Shown here: positions 35,733 through 48,190 of the stretch, one piece after another
Position numbering within the stretch: the stretch's first letter is position 1
How the letters are laid out: each line of letters starts with the position of its first letter
NCBI GenBank assembly: GCA_019651435.1
Contig: BOYI01000002.1
Location: 186,001-250,000 of the forward strand
DNA length: 64,000 bases
Origin: Pelagibacteraceae bacterium
Lineage (GTDB): Bacteria > Pseudomonadota > Alphaproteobacteria > HIMB59
Reading direction: 5' to 3'
Notes under the pieces: generated by a model
Told to the model about the DNA's origin: nothing
Database searches by the model: none
Seen by the model: the letters and a program-made list of their open reading frames with translations, nothing else
Position numbers and translations under genes: made by a program

Positions 35733-38700
35733 CAAATTCTAAATTTATTTGGTCTTGAAGTGAAGCAAACTCCACAATTTTTTCATTGATTTGTGGCTGA
35801 TCCATATTTAATGAGAGATCATCTGAAGTGAAATCTAACTCTATTTCAAGGGTTCTAACGTTTCCGTCCTCATCCTCAGCTAAAAGCTCTAAAGTGATGC
35901 TATCAATATTAGAAGGTGGTTTCGCTTGAATTTCACCAGTATTTCGATCAATAGCTATCCAACTTGGAAGTTGTGCGAGAGGGCTATCGATTTGACTAGG
36001 CAGCTGTATGCTATATTTAGAATTACTACTTAAATTCTCATCATTTATTTTTAATCTAAATAAGTCTCCTTCTCTTTCAATGTCTGTCAATTTTAATGTT
36101 GAAGGTTGGTCAGATTCATTTGTATCAGTAGTATTTTCCTGAGAGTTTAAAATATCAGATGAATTTAGGTTTTGGGTTCGATTAATGTCTGTTTCCCCGT
36201 TATTAGTTGCATTTAAAAATACTTGCCCACGATCATCAACTTGGACTTCGGTTTTTAAGGCGGCACTTCGATCAACAAATGGCTTGAGGTCTCTTTTTAG
36301 ACTTTGATCTTGTCGAACTGTATTTTTATCTAAGGTAACATTAATTTCTCGAGTGGTGTTATCTTTATCAATAGCAATAACTTTAACATCAATCGAATAG
36401 ATATTTTCAGGGAACTGAACAATCGTTTGACCAGTAGCAGGATCTACTTTTACCCAACTGGGAAGAGAAGAGCCGTCCTCAAGAGTTCCTGTGTATTGTT
36501 TAACGTTTAATCGATAATCATCTCCAATAGAAAAACCTAAAATAGTGCTATCCTGTACTCCAAAACGACCACTTTGATCGATATTTAACTCTTCCACAGC
36601 GACATCGATAACCTTCATTCCACCATTAAAGGTGTACTCTTTAACAATTGACTCAAGAGAACTGCCCACCTCTAAAGTCTCCATCTGAACACTTGGTCTT
36701 TCAGGAGCCTCTTCTCTAAACACCACAACTTGATCTTCAATAGCATCATCTATGGTTTTAGGATTAATTCTAATAGGCTTAGGTGGTTTTTCTCCTGGTT
36801 TGCCAGGTTTGCCCACAACAATAGTAAAGGTTTGTTGGGTAGAGAGATTACCGCCATCAGTTGCAGTTACAGTGAAAGTATAAGTTCCCTCAGGAAGACG
36901 ACCTACGACCTTTCCTGCATCATTAATGCTTAAACCTGCTGGCAGACCACTTGTTGTATAAGTAAGCTGACCGTAGGTATTATTTTTGGATCAGGATCAT
37001 CAAAAAAAGTCTTGGTTTGTATGACAATTTTTTGATTTTCAACTGCATTTACTGAGGAGGGCTAGTAGAAGTAGGGGCATCGTTTATACCAGTGACTGTA
37101 ATTTGTAATTCAGCCTTATCAGTACTAGTTCCATCAGAGATGGTATAGGTAAAATAATCTACTGCTGTCTCCAAAGGGGCTAAGGCTTTCGCGGCATCTG
37201 TATTGGCTGTATAGGTATAAGTACCATCAGAATTAAGAGTAAGGGTACCGTAAGTTCCAACAAGTGTTGATCCTATCGTTCCATCAGTGCCACTTCCATT
37301 TTCTCTTCCTGTTCGAATTTCGCTAACAGATGCTTCACCTACAGATAGAGCAGCACTGCCATTATCAGTATCGTTAGATAACAAACCTGCGCTTTCAACA
37401 CCTTTAGACAAGGTGCTGCCAGCATCTACTGCACCAGTATCAGTTACAGCAACCACTTCATTGTCAGATCCATTAATTGTAATTGTAAGAGTGGCTGTAT
37501 CTGTTCCACCATTGCCATCAGAGATTGTATACGTAAAGACATCAGTCTCGCTGGAACCATCAGCGATACTATCAGCTGCATCTTGATCAGCAATGTAGGT
37601 ATACGATCCATCAGCTCCAATTGTAAGTGTACCGTAAGTTCCAACAATGGTTGTGCCATCAGAAAAAGTTGTACTTGAACTAACCGTATCACTATTACCA
37701 TTGGTATGAGAAATATTTGTAACTACTAGGCTTGCACTAGCATCTGGATCAGTATCATCATTAAGCACATCATCTTGAGCGCCCCTTACAGTAAGTCTTT
37801 CATCCTCATTAACACTGTCCGTATCATTAACAGCAGTTGGTGCATCATTGATACCAATAACTGTGATTGTAATAACAGCAATGTCGGTAGCAGTGCCATC
37901 GCTGACCGTGTAATTAAAAGTATCCGTTACAGTGTCATCAACATCCAGAGCATCAGCTGCATCTTGATTAGCAACATAAGTATAAGAACCGTTAGCGTTG
38001 AGTGTGAGTTGACCATACGTGCCTGTTAATGCTTGTTCCCACAGTTCCTGCAGTACCAGAGATCCTTCAGAGTTGACCCCACACGAACAGCAGTAACTGT
38101 CAAAGAAGCAGAGTCATCAGCATCGCTATCTGTATGAGAGCTTGAACTAGTGTCGATTACATCACCTGAGTGTTCTCCTGTGGCGTCATAAGAGCCTGAA
38201 ACATTAGCATTTGCGCTATTTGCAACGGTTAGAGTGCTATCTTCTGCAATCACACCCACATCATTTTGAGCAACTGGGTCATCATTTATACCAGTAACAG
38301 TGATCGTAATAGTTGCAGTTGTGGTATTTGCTCCATCAGAAACTGTGTAAGTAAAAACATCTGTTGCTGTATCATTTAAATCCAAATCATCAGCTGCAGA
38401 TTGATCAGCAGTGTATGTATAAGAACCATCAGCACCGATAGTCAAAGTACCGTAAGTTCCTGTTACTGTTGTGCCTCCACTTGCATAAGTGCTTCCCTCA
38501 GAGACTGTGGATGTAGAACCACCACTAGGTGCGATTGCTGTGACTGTCAAAGAGTCTGAGTCATCCGCGTCGGTGTCATCGTAAAGAGCGTCATCTTGTG
38601 AACCTGTTTTAGTAACTGTCGCATCCTCGTTAACACTATCTGTGTCGTCTACAGCGACTGGAGTATCATTCACGCCAACTACTGTGATCGTAATAACCGC

Positions 38701-41700
38701 TATGTCTGTTGCATCACCATCACTAACTGTATAGTTAAAGTAATCATAAACGATATCGCCTGCATCTAAGTCATCTGCAGCAGATTGGTTTGCAACATAT
38801 GTATATGAACCATTAGCATTCAGTGTTAGCTGACCATAAGTCCCCGTTAAAGCAGAGCCGACAGTGCCAGCAGTACCCGATCCCTCAGAGCTTCCTGTTC
38901 TCACAGCTGTTACTGTTAAAGTCTCTACATCAACGTCAGTGTCATAAGAACTTGTATTGCTTGTATCAATAACATCACCTGAATGCTCGGCGTCAACATT
39001 AATTAAACTAAAAGGTGTTGTTAATGTGTACTCAAATACTGATTTGTTTGTCGTCCCTAAAACAAATAATTTAGTACCATCATGGTTAAAGCTTATAGCC
39101 TTCGGGGCACTATCTTGTGAGCTCACATCTAAAGCCCCAACAAAAGAAGCAGTGGAAACATCAAATCCTAATGTCAAATCATATTCGTTAATGTCATTTC
39201 CTTGATTTCCAACAACATACATTTTTGTTCCATCGCTATTAAATGTTAGTCCGTTAGGGGCAGTGTCTTGAGAAGACACATCAAAACTATCTACAAAGGA
39301 GGCTGTTGATACATCAAACCCAGTTGTAAGAGTGTATTCATTAATATCGTCTCCTCCATTACCGGCAATAAACATTTTAGTTCCATCATTATTGAACGCT
39401 AAGCCTGTTGGTGAGTTCTCTTGTGAGCTAATGTCAAAACTGTCAACAAAAGAGGCGGTGGATACGTCAAAAGCTGTTGATAATGTATATTCATTTACAT
39501 CATCGCCTAATACACCCACAACAAACATTTTGGTTCCATCATTGCTAAAAGCCACATCGCGAGGACCAAGCTCTTGAGAGCTAATATCAAAACTGTCTAC
39601 GAAAGAAGCAGTGGATACGTCAAAGGCGGTAGAAAGGGTATATTCATTGACATCATCTCCATTTGATCCAATGACAAACATTTTAGTGCCGTCATTATTG
39701 AATCTAAATCCTTGAGGAGTGAATTCTTGAGTGCCGACGGAAAAACCATCGACATAAGAAGTAGCACTTACGGCACTAGCATTATCACCATCGCTCACTG
39801 TCAAAGTGGCATCCTCTTCAACCGTTCCTGTGTCGTTTCTGGCAACAGGCGCATCATTAGAGCCATTCACTGTAATTGTTATAGTAGCAGTTGCCGTAGC
39901 ACCATTTTCATCAGTGACTGTATAAGTAAATGTATCCGTTGCTGTCTCTGTGTCATCAAGAGCGTCTGCTGCAGCTTGATCAGCTGTATAAGTATAAGAT
40001 CCATCTGCACCGATCGTAAGAGTACCGTAAGTTCCTGTTACTGAAGTACCGCTGCTATCATAGGTACTTCCAGAAGAAACATTCGAAGAGGATCCACCGC
40101 TTGGTTGAATTGCAGTCACAGTAAGAGTGGCTGACTCATCAGCATCGGTATCGTCATCGAGAACATCGTCTTGAGCTCCTGTTTTTGTTACAGTCTGATT
40201 TTCGGTTACAACGTCAGTATCATCTACTGCAACAGGGGTATCGTTAACACCTAAAACAGTAATCACAATATTGGCAGTTGTTGTAGCGGTGCCATCTGAG
40301 AGGGTGTAGACAAAAGTATCAGTAACACTGTCATTAAGATCGAGAGCATCAGCAGCCGCTTGGTCTGCTACATATGTATAAGAACCATCAGCACCAATTG
40401 TTAAAGTACCATAGGTACCAGTTACACTTGTTCCACTACTGTTATAAGAGCTGCCTGAAGAAACAGCAGAGTTAGAACCACCATCTTTTTTGATTTGAGA
40501 TACACTTAAAGAAGCAGAAGCGTCCGCATCACTGTCTTGGTGTGTACTACTACTTGTATTAATCACATCACCGGAGTGCTCACCGGTTGCGTTATAAGTG
40601 CTGCCAGAGTCATCAGTCTCATTAGCATTGTCGCCATTTGCAACAGTTAAAGTAGCGTCTTCTTCAATCACACCAACATCATTTTGTGCAACTGGTGTAT
40701 CGTTTATACCAGTAACGGTGATAGTAATTGTTGCTGTCGCCGTAGCCCCATTTTCATCAGTAACTGTATAAGTAAAGACATCGTCTTCTGTATCACCAGC
40801 ATCCAATGCATCAGCAGCAGATTGATCTGCTGTGTATGTATAAGATCCATCTGCACCAATCGTAAGAGTACCATATGTTCCAGTTACTGAAGTACCGCTG
40901 CTATTATATGTGCTTCCAGAGGAAACATTCGAAGAGGAGCCGCTGCCTGGTTGAATTGCGGTAACTGTCAAAGTAGGTGACTCATCAGGATCAGTGTCAT
41001 CTGTGAGTACATCATCCTGAGCACCTGTCTTGGTAACTGTTCCGTCTTCATTGACACTATCTGTATCGTTTACTGCAGTAGGGGTATCATTAATACCCAA
41101 CACAGTAATTGTTAAAGTTGCTGAGTCAGTGAGTGGCGAGCGAGGAGAGCTTGCGTCGTCCGTAATAGTATAAACAAAAGTATCAGTAACACTGTCATTA
41201 AGATCGAGAGCGTCAGCAGCCGCTTGGTCTGCTACATATGTATAAGAACCATCAGCACCAATTGTTAATGTTCCATAAGTGCCAGTGACAGAAGTACCAT
41301 TACTGTTATACGAGCTGCCTGAAGAAACCGCAGAGTCAGAACCTGAACTTGTTCTAATTTGGGTGATAGTAATTGTATCGCTATCTGCATCTGTATCGTA
41401 GTGTGTGGTAGAACTAGTATTAATTACATCACCAGAATATTCACCGGTGGCATTATAAGAACCTCCCGACTCATTAGTTAGCGTTAGCCCCGTCGGTAAC
41501 AGTTAACGTGCCATCTTCTACGATGACACCCACATCATCTCGAGCTACAGGAGCGTTGTTAGTATTTCCATCGTCTCCTAAAAGAGTGATAACGATATTG
41601 GCAGTCCCAGTCGAGCCATTGCCATCAGAAACTGTATATGTAAATGTATCTGTAAGCGTCTCTCCTGCATCAAAACCAGAGATATCAGATTGAGCAACAT

Positions 41701-44700
41701 ACTTATAAGAACCATCGGCACCTATTGTTAAAGTACCGTAGGCACCAGTTACAGCAGTTCCGCTGCTATTATAAGAGCTTCCAGAGGAAACAGTAGAGTT
41801 AGAGCCACCATCTTTTTTGATGTGCGTGATTGTTAAAGTGTCAGAAGTGTCTGGATCACTGTCTTTGTGAGAACTAGATGTAGTATCAAGGACGTCACCA
41901 GAATGCTCACCGGTAGCATCATAGCTTCCAGAAACATTAGCGTTTGAACCATTAGCAACTGTTAAAGTGCTACCTTCCATGATCACACCCACATCATTTT
42001 GTGCTGTTAGGTTATCGTTTTGACCTAAAATTGTAATCGTAATGTTAGCAGTTGTTGTATCTGTTCCATCACTTAAAGTATAAACAAAGACATCAGTTGC
42101 ACTTTCTCCATCTGCAATTCCATCAGCCGCATCTGCAGTAGCAGCATAAGTATAAGAACCATCTGCTCCTATTGTTAATGTTCCGTAAGTGCCAGTGACA
42201 GAAGTACCGTTACTATTGGTAGTTCCTGAAGAAACTGATGAGTTAGATCCACCATTTTTTTTAATTTGAGTTATGGTTAAAGAAGCTGAGGCGTCTGCAT
42301 CACTATCTTGATGTGTGCCGCTACTTGTATTTATTACATCACCAGAATGCTCACCTGTTGCATTAAAGGTACTGCCAGAGTCATTGGTCTCGTTTGCATT
42401 AGCGCCATCAGAAACAGTCAAAGTGCTGTCTTCATTTATCACACCTACATCATTTTGTGCAACGGGAACATCATTGACACCAAAAACTTTTATTTCGATA
42501 ACTGCTGTGTCTGTCAAGCGCCATCAGTGACAGTATAATTAAAAGAGTCTGTTACTGTATCGCCTACATCTAAAGCATCCGCTGCTGCTTGATTAGCAAC
42601 ATATGTGTATGAACCATTCGAGTTTAAAGTTAATTGACCGTATGTACCAGTGAGTGCTGACCCTACTGTACCTGCAGTACCTGAACCCTCAGTTGAACCT
42701 GTTCGAACTGCACTTACAGTTAGTGTGTCTCCATCAACATCCGTATCAGTTCCCGTATAAGTTGTATTGATTACATCACCCGAGTGTTCACCTGTGTCGT
42801 CATATCTTTGGTTTGCAGTAAAGTATTGATTATCTCCATCAGCAACAGTTAAGGTAGCATCCTCATTAATAGCACCATAATCATTAGCAGCCACAGGGGC
42901 ATCATTAGCACCCAGAATTGTAATAGTTAGTGTTGCAGTTGTTGTCGCTGTTCCATCAGAAAGGGTATAGACAAAAACATCAGTAGCGCTTTCTCCTACA
43001 TCTAATGGGTCAGCTGCATCTTGAGTTGCAGCATAAGTATAAGATCCATCAGCACCAATAGTTAAGTGTACCATATGTTCCAGTGACCTGTGTACCACTA
43101 CTATTATAAGAACTTCCCGAATGCTACAGCAGAATTAGATCCACCATCTTTTTTAATTTGAGTTATCGACAAAGATGCAGAGTCATCAACATCTGAGTCT
43201 TTATGAGAGCTGAGAGCTAGTATCCATTAAATCACCAGAATTTTCTCCAGTGGCATCATAAGTACCGGAGTTAAAGTTGCATTTGCACCATTAGCCACCG
43301 TTAAAGTGCCATCTTCCACGATCACACCCACATCATTTTGAGCGGAAGGGGCATCATTGATACCAATCACAGTAATGGTAATCACCGCTATATCTGTAGC
43401 TGTGCCATCACTAACAGTGTAATTAAAAGAGTCTGTTACAACGTCGCCTGCATCTAGATCATCTGCAGCAGTTTGATTAGCAACATAAGTATAAGAACCA
43501 TTCGAGTTAAGTGTTAATTGACCGTAAGTGCCTGTCAGAGCAGAACCGACGGTACCAGCAGTACCTGATCCCTCAGAACTTCCTGTTCTCACAGCTGTTA
43601 CTGTTAAAGTCTCTACATCAACATCAGTATCGCGAGTAGAGGTGTTACTTGAGTCAATAACATCACCTGTATGTTCACCTGAAATATTTACTAAACTAAA
43701 TGGAGAAGTAAGTGTGTACTCGTTTACATCATTTCCTCCATTGCCAAGAATAAACATTTTTGTACCATCGTTGTTGAAGGCTATTGCTCTTGGATTACCT
43801 TCTTGACCTGAAACATCAAAAGTACCTACAAAGCTTGCGGTTGACACATCAAAGCCAGTGGAGAGGGTATATTCATTGACGTCATTGCCAGTATTTCCAA
43901 TAACAAACATTTTCTTGCCATCGGTGCTGAACGTTAAACCAGTAGGTTCAGTGTCTTGTGAGGCAACACTGAAATTACTATCATAAGACGCTGTAGATAC
44001 ATCAAAGCCAGTGGAGAGGGTATATTCGTTAATATCATCACCGGTTATTCCAACGACAAACATTTTAGTGCCGTCACTATTAAATGCTAAATCTGATGGA
44101 TTATCTTCTTGGGAACTAACACTAAAACTATCTACAAAACTTGCAGTTGAAACATCAAAACCTGTGGAAAGGGTGTATTCATTTACGTCATCACCATCAT
44201 AACCAGTAAGAAACATTTTTGTTCCATCATTGTTAAATGCAATTCCTGTAGCTCTACCATCTTGGGATGAGGTACTAAAGGCATCAACAAAAGAGGAAGT
44301 CGAAACATCAAAGGCTGTAGAGAGTGTGTATTCATTTACTGCATCAGAACTAAATCCGACAACAAACATTTTGGTTCCATCGTTATTAAACGCTAATCCT
44401 GTTGGCGTACCTTCTTGAGAAGAGCTATCAAAACTGTCAACAAAAGACGCTCCAGCAACAATGCTTGTTGCCATTACCATCACTACTAACTGTAAGTGTA
44501 TCGTCTTCATTAATTGTTCCAGTATCATCTCTTGCAACTGGTGCATCATTAGCGCCCAGAACTGTAATGGTTAAATTAGCTGTTGTGATGGCAGTACCAT
44601 CAGAAAGGGTATAAACAAAAGTATCAGTAGCTGACTCTCCTGTATCTAGAGCATCAGTGGCATCAGTAGTTGCAGCATAAGTATAAGAACCGTCAGCACC

Positions 44701-47700
44701 GATAGTTAGTGTTCCATAAGTTCCAGTGACCTGTGTTCCATTACTATTATAAGAACTACTCACTGCAACTGTAGAATTAGAACCACCACTTAATTTAATA
44801 TGAGTTATGCTTAAAGATGCAGAAGCATCCGCATCGGAGTCAGTATGGCTTGCGGAACTAGTATCAATTACATCACCTGAATTTTCTCCTGTAGCATCAT
44901 AAGAGTCTCCTGTTAAAGTTGCGTTCGCACTATTAGCAACAGTTAAAGTGCTGCCTTCCACGATCACACCCACATCATCTTGAGCAGAAGGGGCATCATT
45001 GATACCAATCACTGTAATTGTAATAGTGCCTATATCTGTTCCTCCATTGCCATCACTAATTGTGTAATTGAAAACATCAGTAGACTTCATCATTTACATC
45101 AAGAGCATCTGCTGCTGTTTGATTAGCAACATAAGTATAAGAACCATTTGCATTGAGTGTTAACTGACCATAAGTTCCTGTTAGCGCTTGGCCTAGTGTT
45201 CCAGCTGTACCTGATCCCTCAGAAGATCCTGTTCGAACAGAGCTTACAACAATGGTATCTCCATCTGCATCAGTATCATAATGAGTAGTGGAACTTGTAT
45301 TAATGACATCACCGGAATGCTCGCCTGATATATCAATTGTGGTACCTTGACCAGGAACCAAGTTTTTGTTTGAACCATCACTAACTGATAGGGTTTCGTC
45401 CTCTGCTATAACACCCACATCATTTCGAGCAACTGGCGCTGTATTACCAACACCGATCACTGTAATTTTTAATTGCGCTGTGTCTGTTGCTGTTCCATCA
45501 GAGACAGTGTAAGTAAAATAATCTATCACTTCATCTCCTGAACCCAACCCAGAGATACTGCTGTTTGCTGTATAAGAATAAGAACCATTAGAATTAATAG
45601 TCAGAGCACCATACGTTCCAGTTAAAGATGAACCCACACTACCTGAGGTGCCACTACCACTTTCTTGTCCTGTTCTAATTCCTGTGATTGATAAGCTGGC
45701 GCTGGCGTCTGCATCTGAGTCACTGTGAGAACTAGAGCTTGTATCCATCACATCACCAGTGTGTTCACCAGTAGCATCATAAGATCCTGAAACATTAGCA
45801 TTATCGCCATTTGAAACTGTTAAAGTACTGCCCTCAGTGATTAAACCTTCATCATTTTGAGCAACTGGGGTGTCATTGGCGCCTAATATGTAAATTCTTA
45901 TCACACCAGTATCGGTATCTGTCCCATCACTGACTGTGTAATTAAAATAATCAGAAACAGTATCACCATCATCTAATGCATCTGCTGCATCTTGATTTGC
46001 TACATAAGTATAGGAACCATCAGCAGCTAATGTGAGCTGACCATAGGTACCTGTTAATGCAGATCCTATTGATCCTGCTGTGCCCGACCCTTCAGTAGAA
46101 CCTGTTCGAATAGCAGTGATCGTATGAGTAGGAGAGGCATCGGGGTCTGTATCGTTTGCAGAAATATCTCCTGAGTGTTCATCATGTGTATCGTAGGAAC
46201 CAGAGAGGTTTTGACTTTCTCCATTCGTAACAGTTAGAGTAGCATCTTCGGTCACAACACCATAGTCGTTCACAGCGACGACATCATCGTTAACACCAAT
46301 AACTCTTATTGTTATGACAGCTGTATCTGTTTGGCTTCCATCGTAGACTGTATAATTAAAATAATCATAAACGGTATCCCCTGCATCAAAAGCATCGGCT
46401 GCTGCTTGATTAGCTACATAAGTATAAGAACCATTGGAGTTAAGGGTTAGCTGACCATACGTACCTGTCAGAGCTGATCCAACAGAGCCAGAGGAACCTG
46501 ATCCTTCGGTGCTTCCTACTCTAACTGCATTAACAGTTAGTGTGTCTCCATCAGCATCTGTATCGTATGAGTCGGTGTTACTGGTATGAATAACGTCACC
46601 TGAATGCTCCCCATTTGTATCATAAGAACCGGTAGCACTTTTATTTGCTCCATCAGATACAGTTAAGGTAGCGTCTTCATTGACTACACCATCATCGTTT
46701 CGAGCGACTGGTGCGTTAGTACCAGCGTCGGTGAATACCCTGATGATATCACCATGAGTAGCTCCGTTATTAAAACCTATATATAAAGTATTAGAGTCCG
46801 TATCGACACCAAACCAATCATGTTTATAGCCGCTCGGTTTACTGCTGCTGGTAACATTTGTGCCCCATGTCCATTTTAATTTTTCAGTACTATAAGCATT
46901 GTCTCCACCACCGTGATCTCTTTCAGTGTGATAAGTAGCACCACTTTTGCTAACATTAGTATACTGGACAATATTATCCATATTGAACCAAACACCTCTA
47001 ATTTCATTCTCAAATGTTATTGATCTAATCGTATTTCTTCCTGAGTTTTCAGTAGCATAAACGTAGTACACGTTCATGGGGGTTGAGGCTGCATTATAAG
47101 AGGTTGTACCAGAAGTAATATTAGGGCCAGCTGTTTGAACTCCACTATTAGACTCCTCAAAACCTGTTGAGAGGCTATTGGTCTTATAAAACGAATAGGT
47201 ACCTGAAGTTACGGTTCTCTCATAAGTAATCACATATGGTTTATATCCATCGGAGTGATTAGAAGCAGAGGATGCGGTTCCTGCATCACTGGTACCAGCT
47301 CTTAAATTAGTTCCTGTGTTTTCTACAACTCCATTTAAAGAAGAAATACCTGTTTGAAGAAGAAAAGAGTTATAATCAACTACCTCAATGCCTTTGGTCT
47401 CAACAATACCGTAATTGTGTTCAAGTTCCCAATCACCTCCTTGACCTGTGATGTCATCAGAAGCCGCAATATCCGCTTGTGTGATATTTCCAATTTGTTG
47501 AAGTAATAATTTTCCTTGCTCGCCTTGAGCTAAGTTACAACCATAAAATAAAAGATCGCCGTTTTGTGTTAGAGAGCTTCCAATGGATTGTAATGTGCTG
47601 CTAAAAGAATTAATAGTGTCAGCGTTTAAAATAGAATTACCTAATACTACCTGTCCTGTGCTTGCGTGTCCTATTATATGAACAGCATCAATATCACTTT

Positions 47701-48036
47701 GACCCTGTAAAACATTTTGCATTTTTATAAATCCATTTTCATTAGAGTCGATGAGATAAATGGATTTAGAAGAGTCAATTGCATCAACGATAGTTTGATA
47801 ATTGTCTACACCACTATCAATAAAAACTATTTCTTTTCTAGAGTTTGAATTTTCAATAATGGGAGTTAAATCTGAGGAAAGATTTGTGAGGAATCCGATT
47901 GAGTTTGGGATGATTGTTGTTCATCGAGTAAATCAATTGCTTCACCGGCAGTATAAATCGCAGCACCATCGAACATAATCCTTGGCTCCAACAACTGAAT
48001 GTGTAGCTGTGGATAATTTTTATTATCTTTGTCCAA
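35686..48036 (-). CDS. giant VCBS/cadherin-like surface protein with LEPR-XLL and DUF4347 (about 4,100 residues, many frameshifts)
   Basis: The start is TTG 48036 ([13 protein letters not shown]), directly followed by [12 protein letters not shown], the LEPR-XLL motif. Next is a DUF4347 domain (about 47850-47360: [45 protein letters not shown]), and then a unique 200-residue region. About 19 VCBS-type units follow ([16 protein letters not shown] ... FTYTVSDG ... [16 protein letters not shown]), two propeller-like inserts, a He_PIG-like domain (37010-36810) and two CADG-like domains in the last 376 residues. No GGxGxDxLx RTX repeats and no obvious C-terminal secretion signal are seen. Breaks near 47900, 45085, 44450, 43230, 43100, 42515, 41475, 38030-38080 and 37000-37065 each resume in a neighbouring frame. 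It is likely an adhesin exported by the adjacent adaptor genes. Confidence 0.9.
38990..39770 (-). repeat. five 51-residue propeller-like repeats inserted in the VCBS array (copy 2)
   Basis: There are five tandem units of about 153 bp: [51 protein letters not shown]. They resemble beta-propeller blades ([16 protein letters not shown]). The block sits between the [11 protein letters not shown] linker and the EHSGDVID that normally follow each other in a VCBS unit. Confidence 0.85.
43690..44455 (-). repeat. five 51-residue propeller-like repeats inserted in the VCBS array (copy 1)
   Basis: This has the same architecture as the block at 38990-39770: five units such as [40 protein letters not shown]. 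It sits at the equivalent point of another VCBS unit, ending [16 protein letters not shown]. Two homologous inserts at equivalent sites imply duplication of a VCBS-plus-propeller module. Confidence 0.85.
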
Positions 48037-48110
48037 AACCCGTTTTCCTCTTCATACTATAGCTAATAAGTGGATAATACAATAAAATCAGGGTTATTTT
48101 TGAATTTATT

Positions 48111-48123
48111 ACCCAATTTGGGT
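48111..48123. promoter_or_regulatory. inverted repeat ACCCAA-T-TTGGGT in the divergent promoter region
   Basis: A perfect 6-bp inverted repeat with 1-bp spacer lies midway in the 154-bp gap between the giant-protein start (48036, minus) and the TolC-like gene (48191, plus). It is well placed to be a shared operator. A similar element is at 28827-28839. Confidence 0.4.
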
Positions 48124-48190
48124 CCATTTTTATATTGTCTGCATAATTGAAATTATGAGAATTTTATCATGCATTTTTGCGGGAGAAATA

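Larger units (their letters stand above)
37049..46700 (-). repeat. array of about 19 VCBS-type repeats in the giant protein
   Basis: Each unit spans about 100-150 codons with the core TGTYGxLTxxxDGSYTYxA, a D-F-YTVSDG strand and a G(I/V/A)ND(T/A)PVA(Q/V)ND linker. Two unit types mix: one with [20 protein letters not shown] and one with [20 protein letters not shown]. At the DNA level neighbouring units share long near-identical stretches, so unit number and order may be mis-assembled. Confidence 0.9.

Noticed and set aside
38957-44614. Several open frames on the plus strand opposite the giant gene
   Set aside because: They are mirror frames of the Ser/Thr/Asp-rich repeats, share no family features and have no ribosome-binding sites.
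37000-46700. Regularly spaced repeats suggestive of a CRISPR array or satellite DNA
   Set aside because: The repeats are coding, of VCBS-domain length, degenerate at third positions and in frame on the minus strand; there are no short identical repeats with unique spacers and no cas genes.
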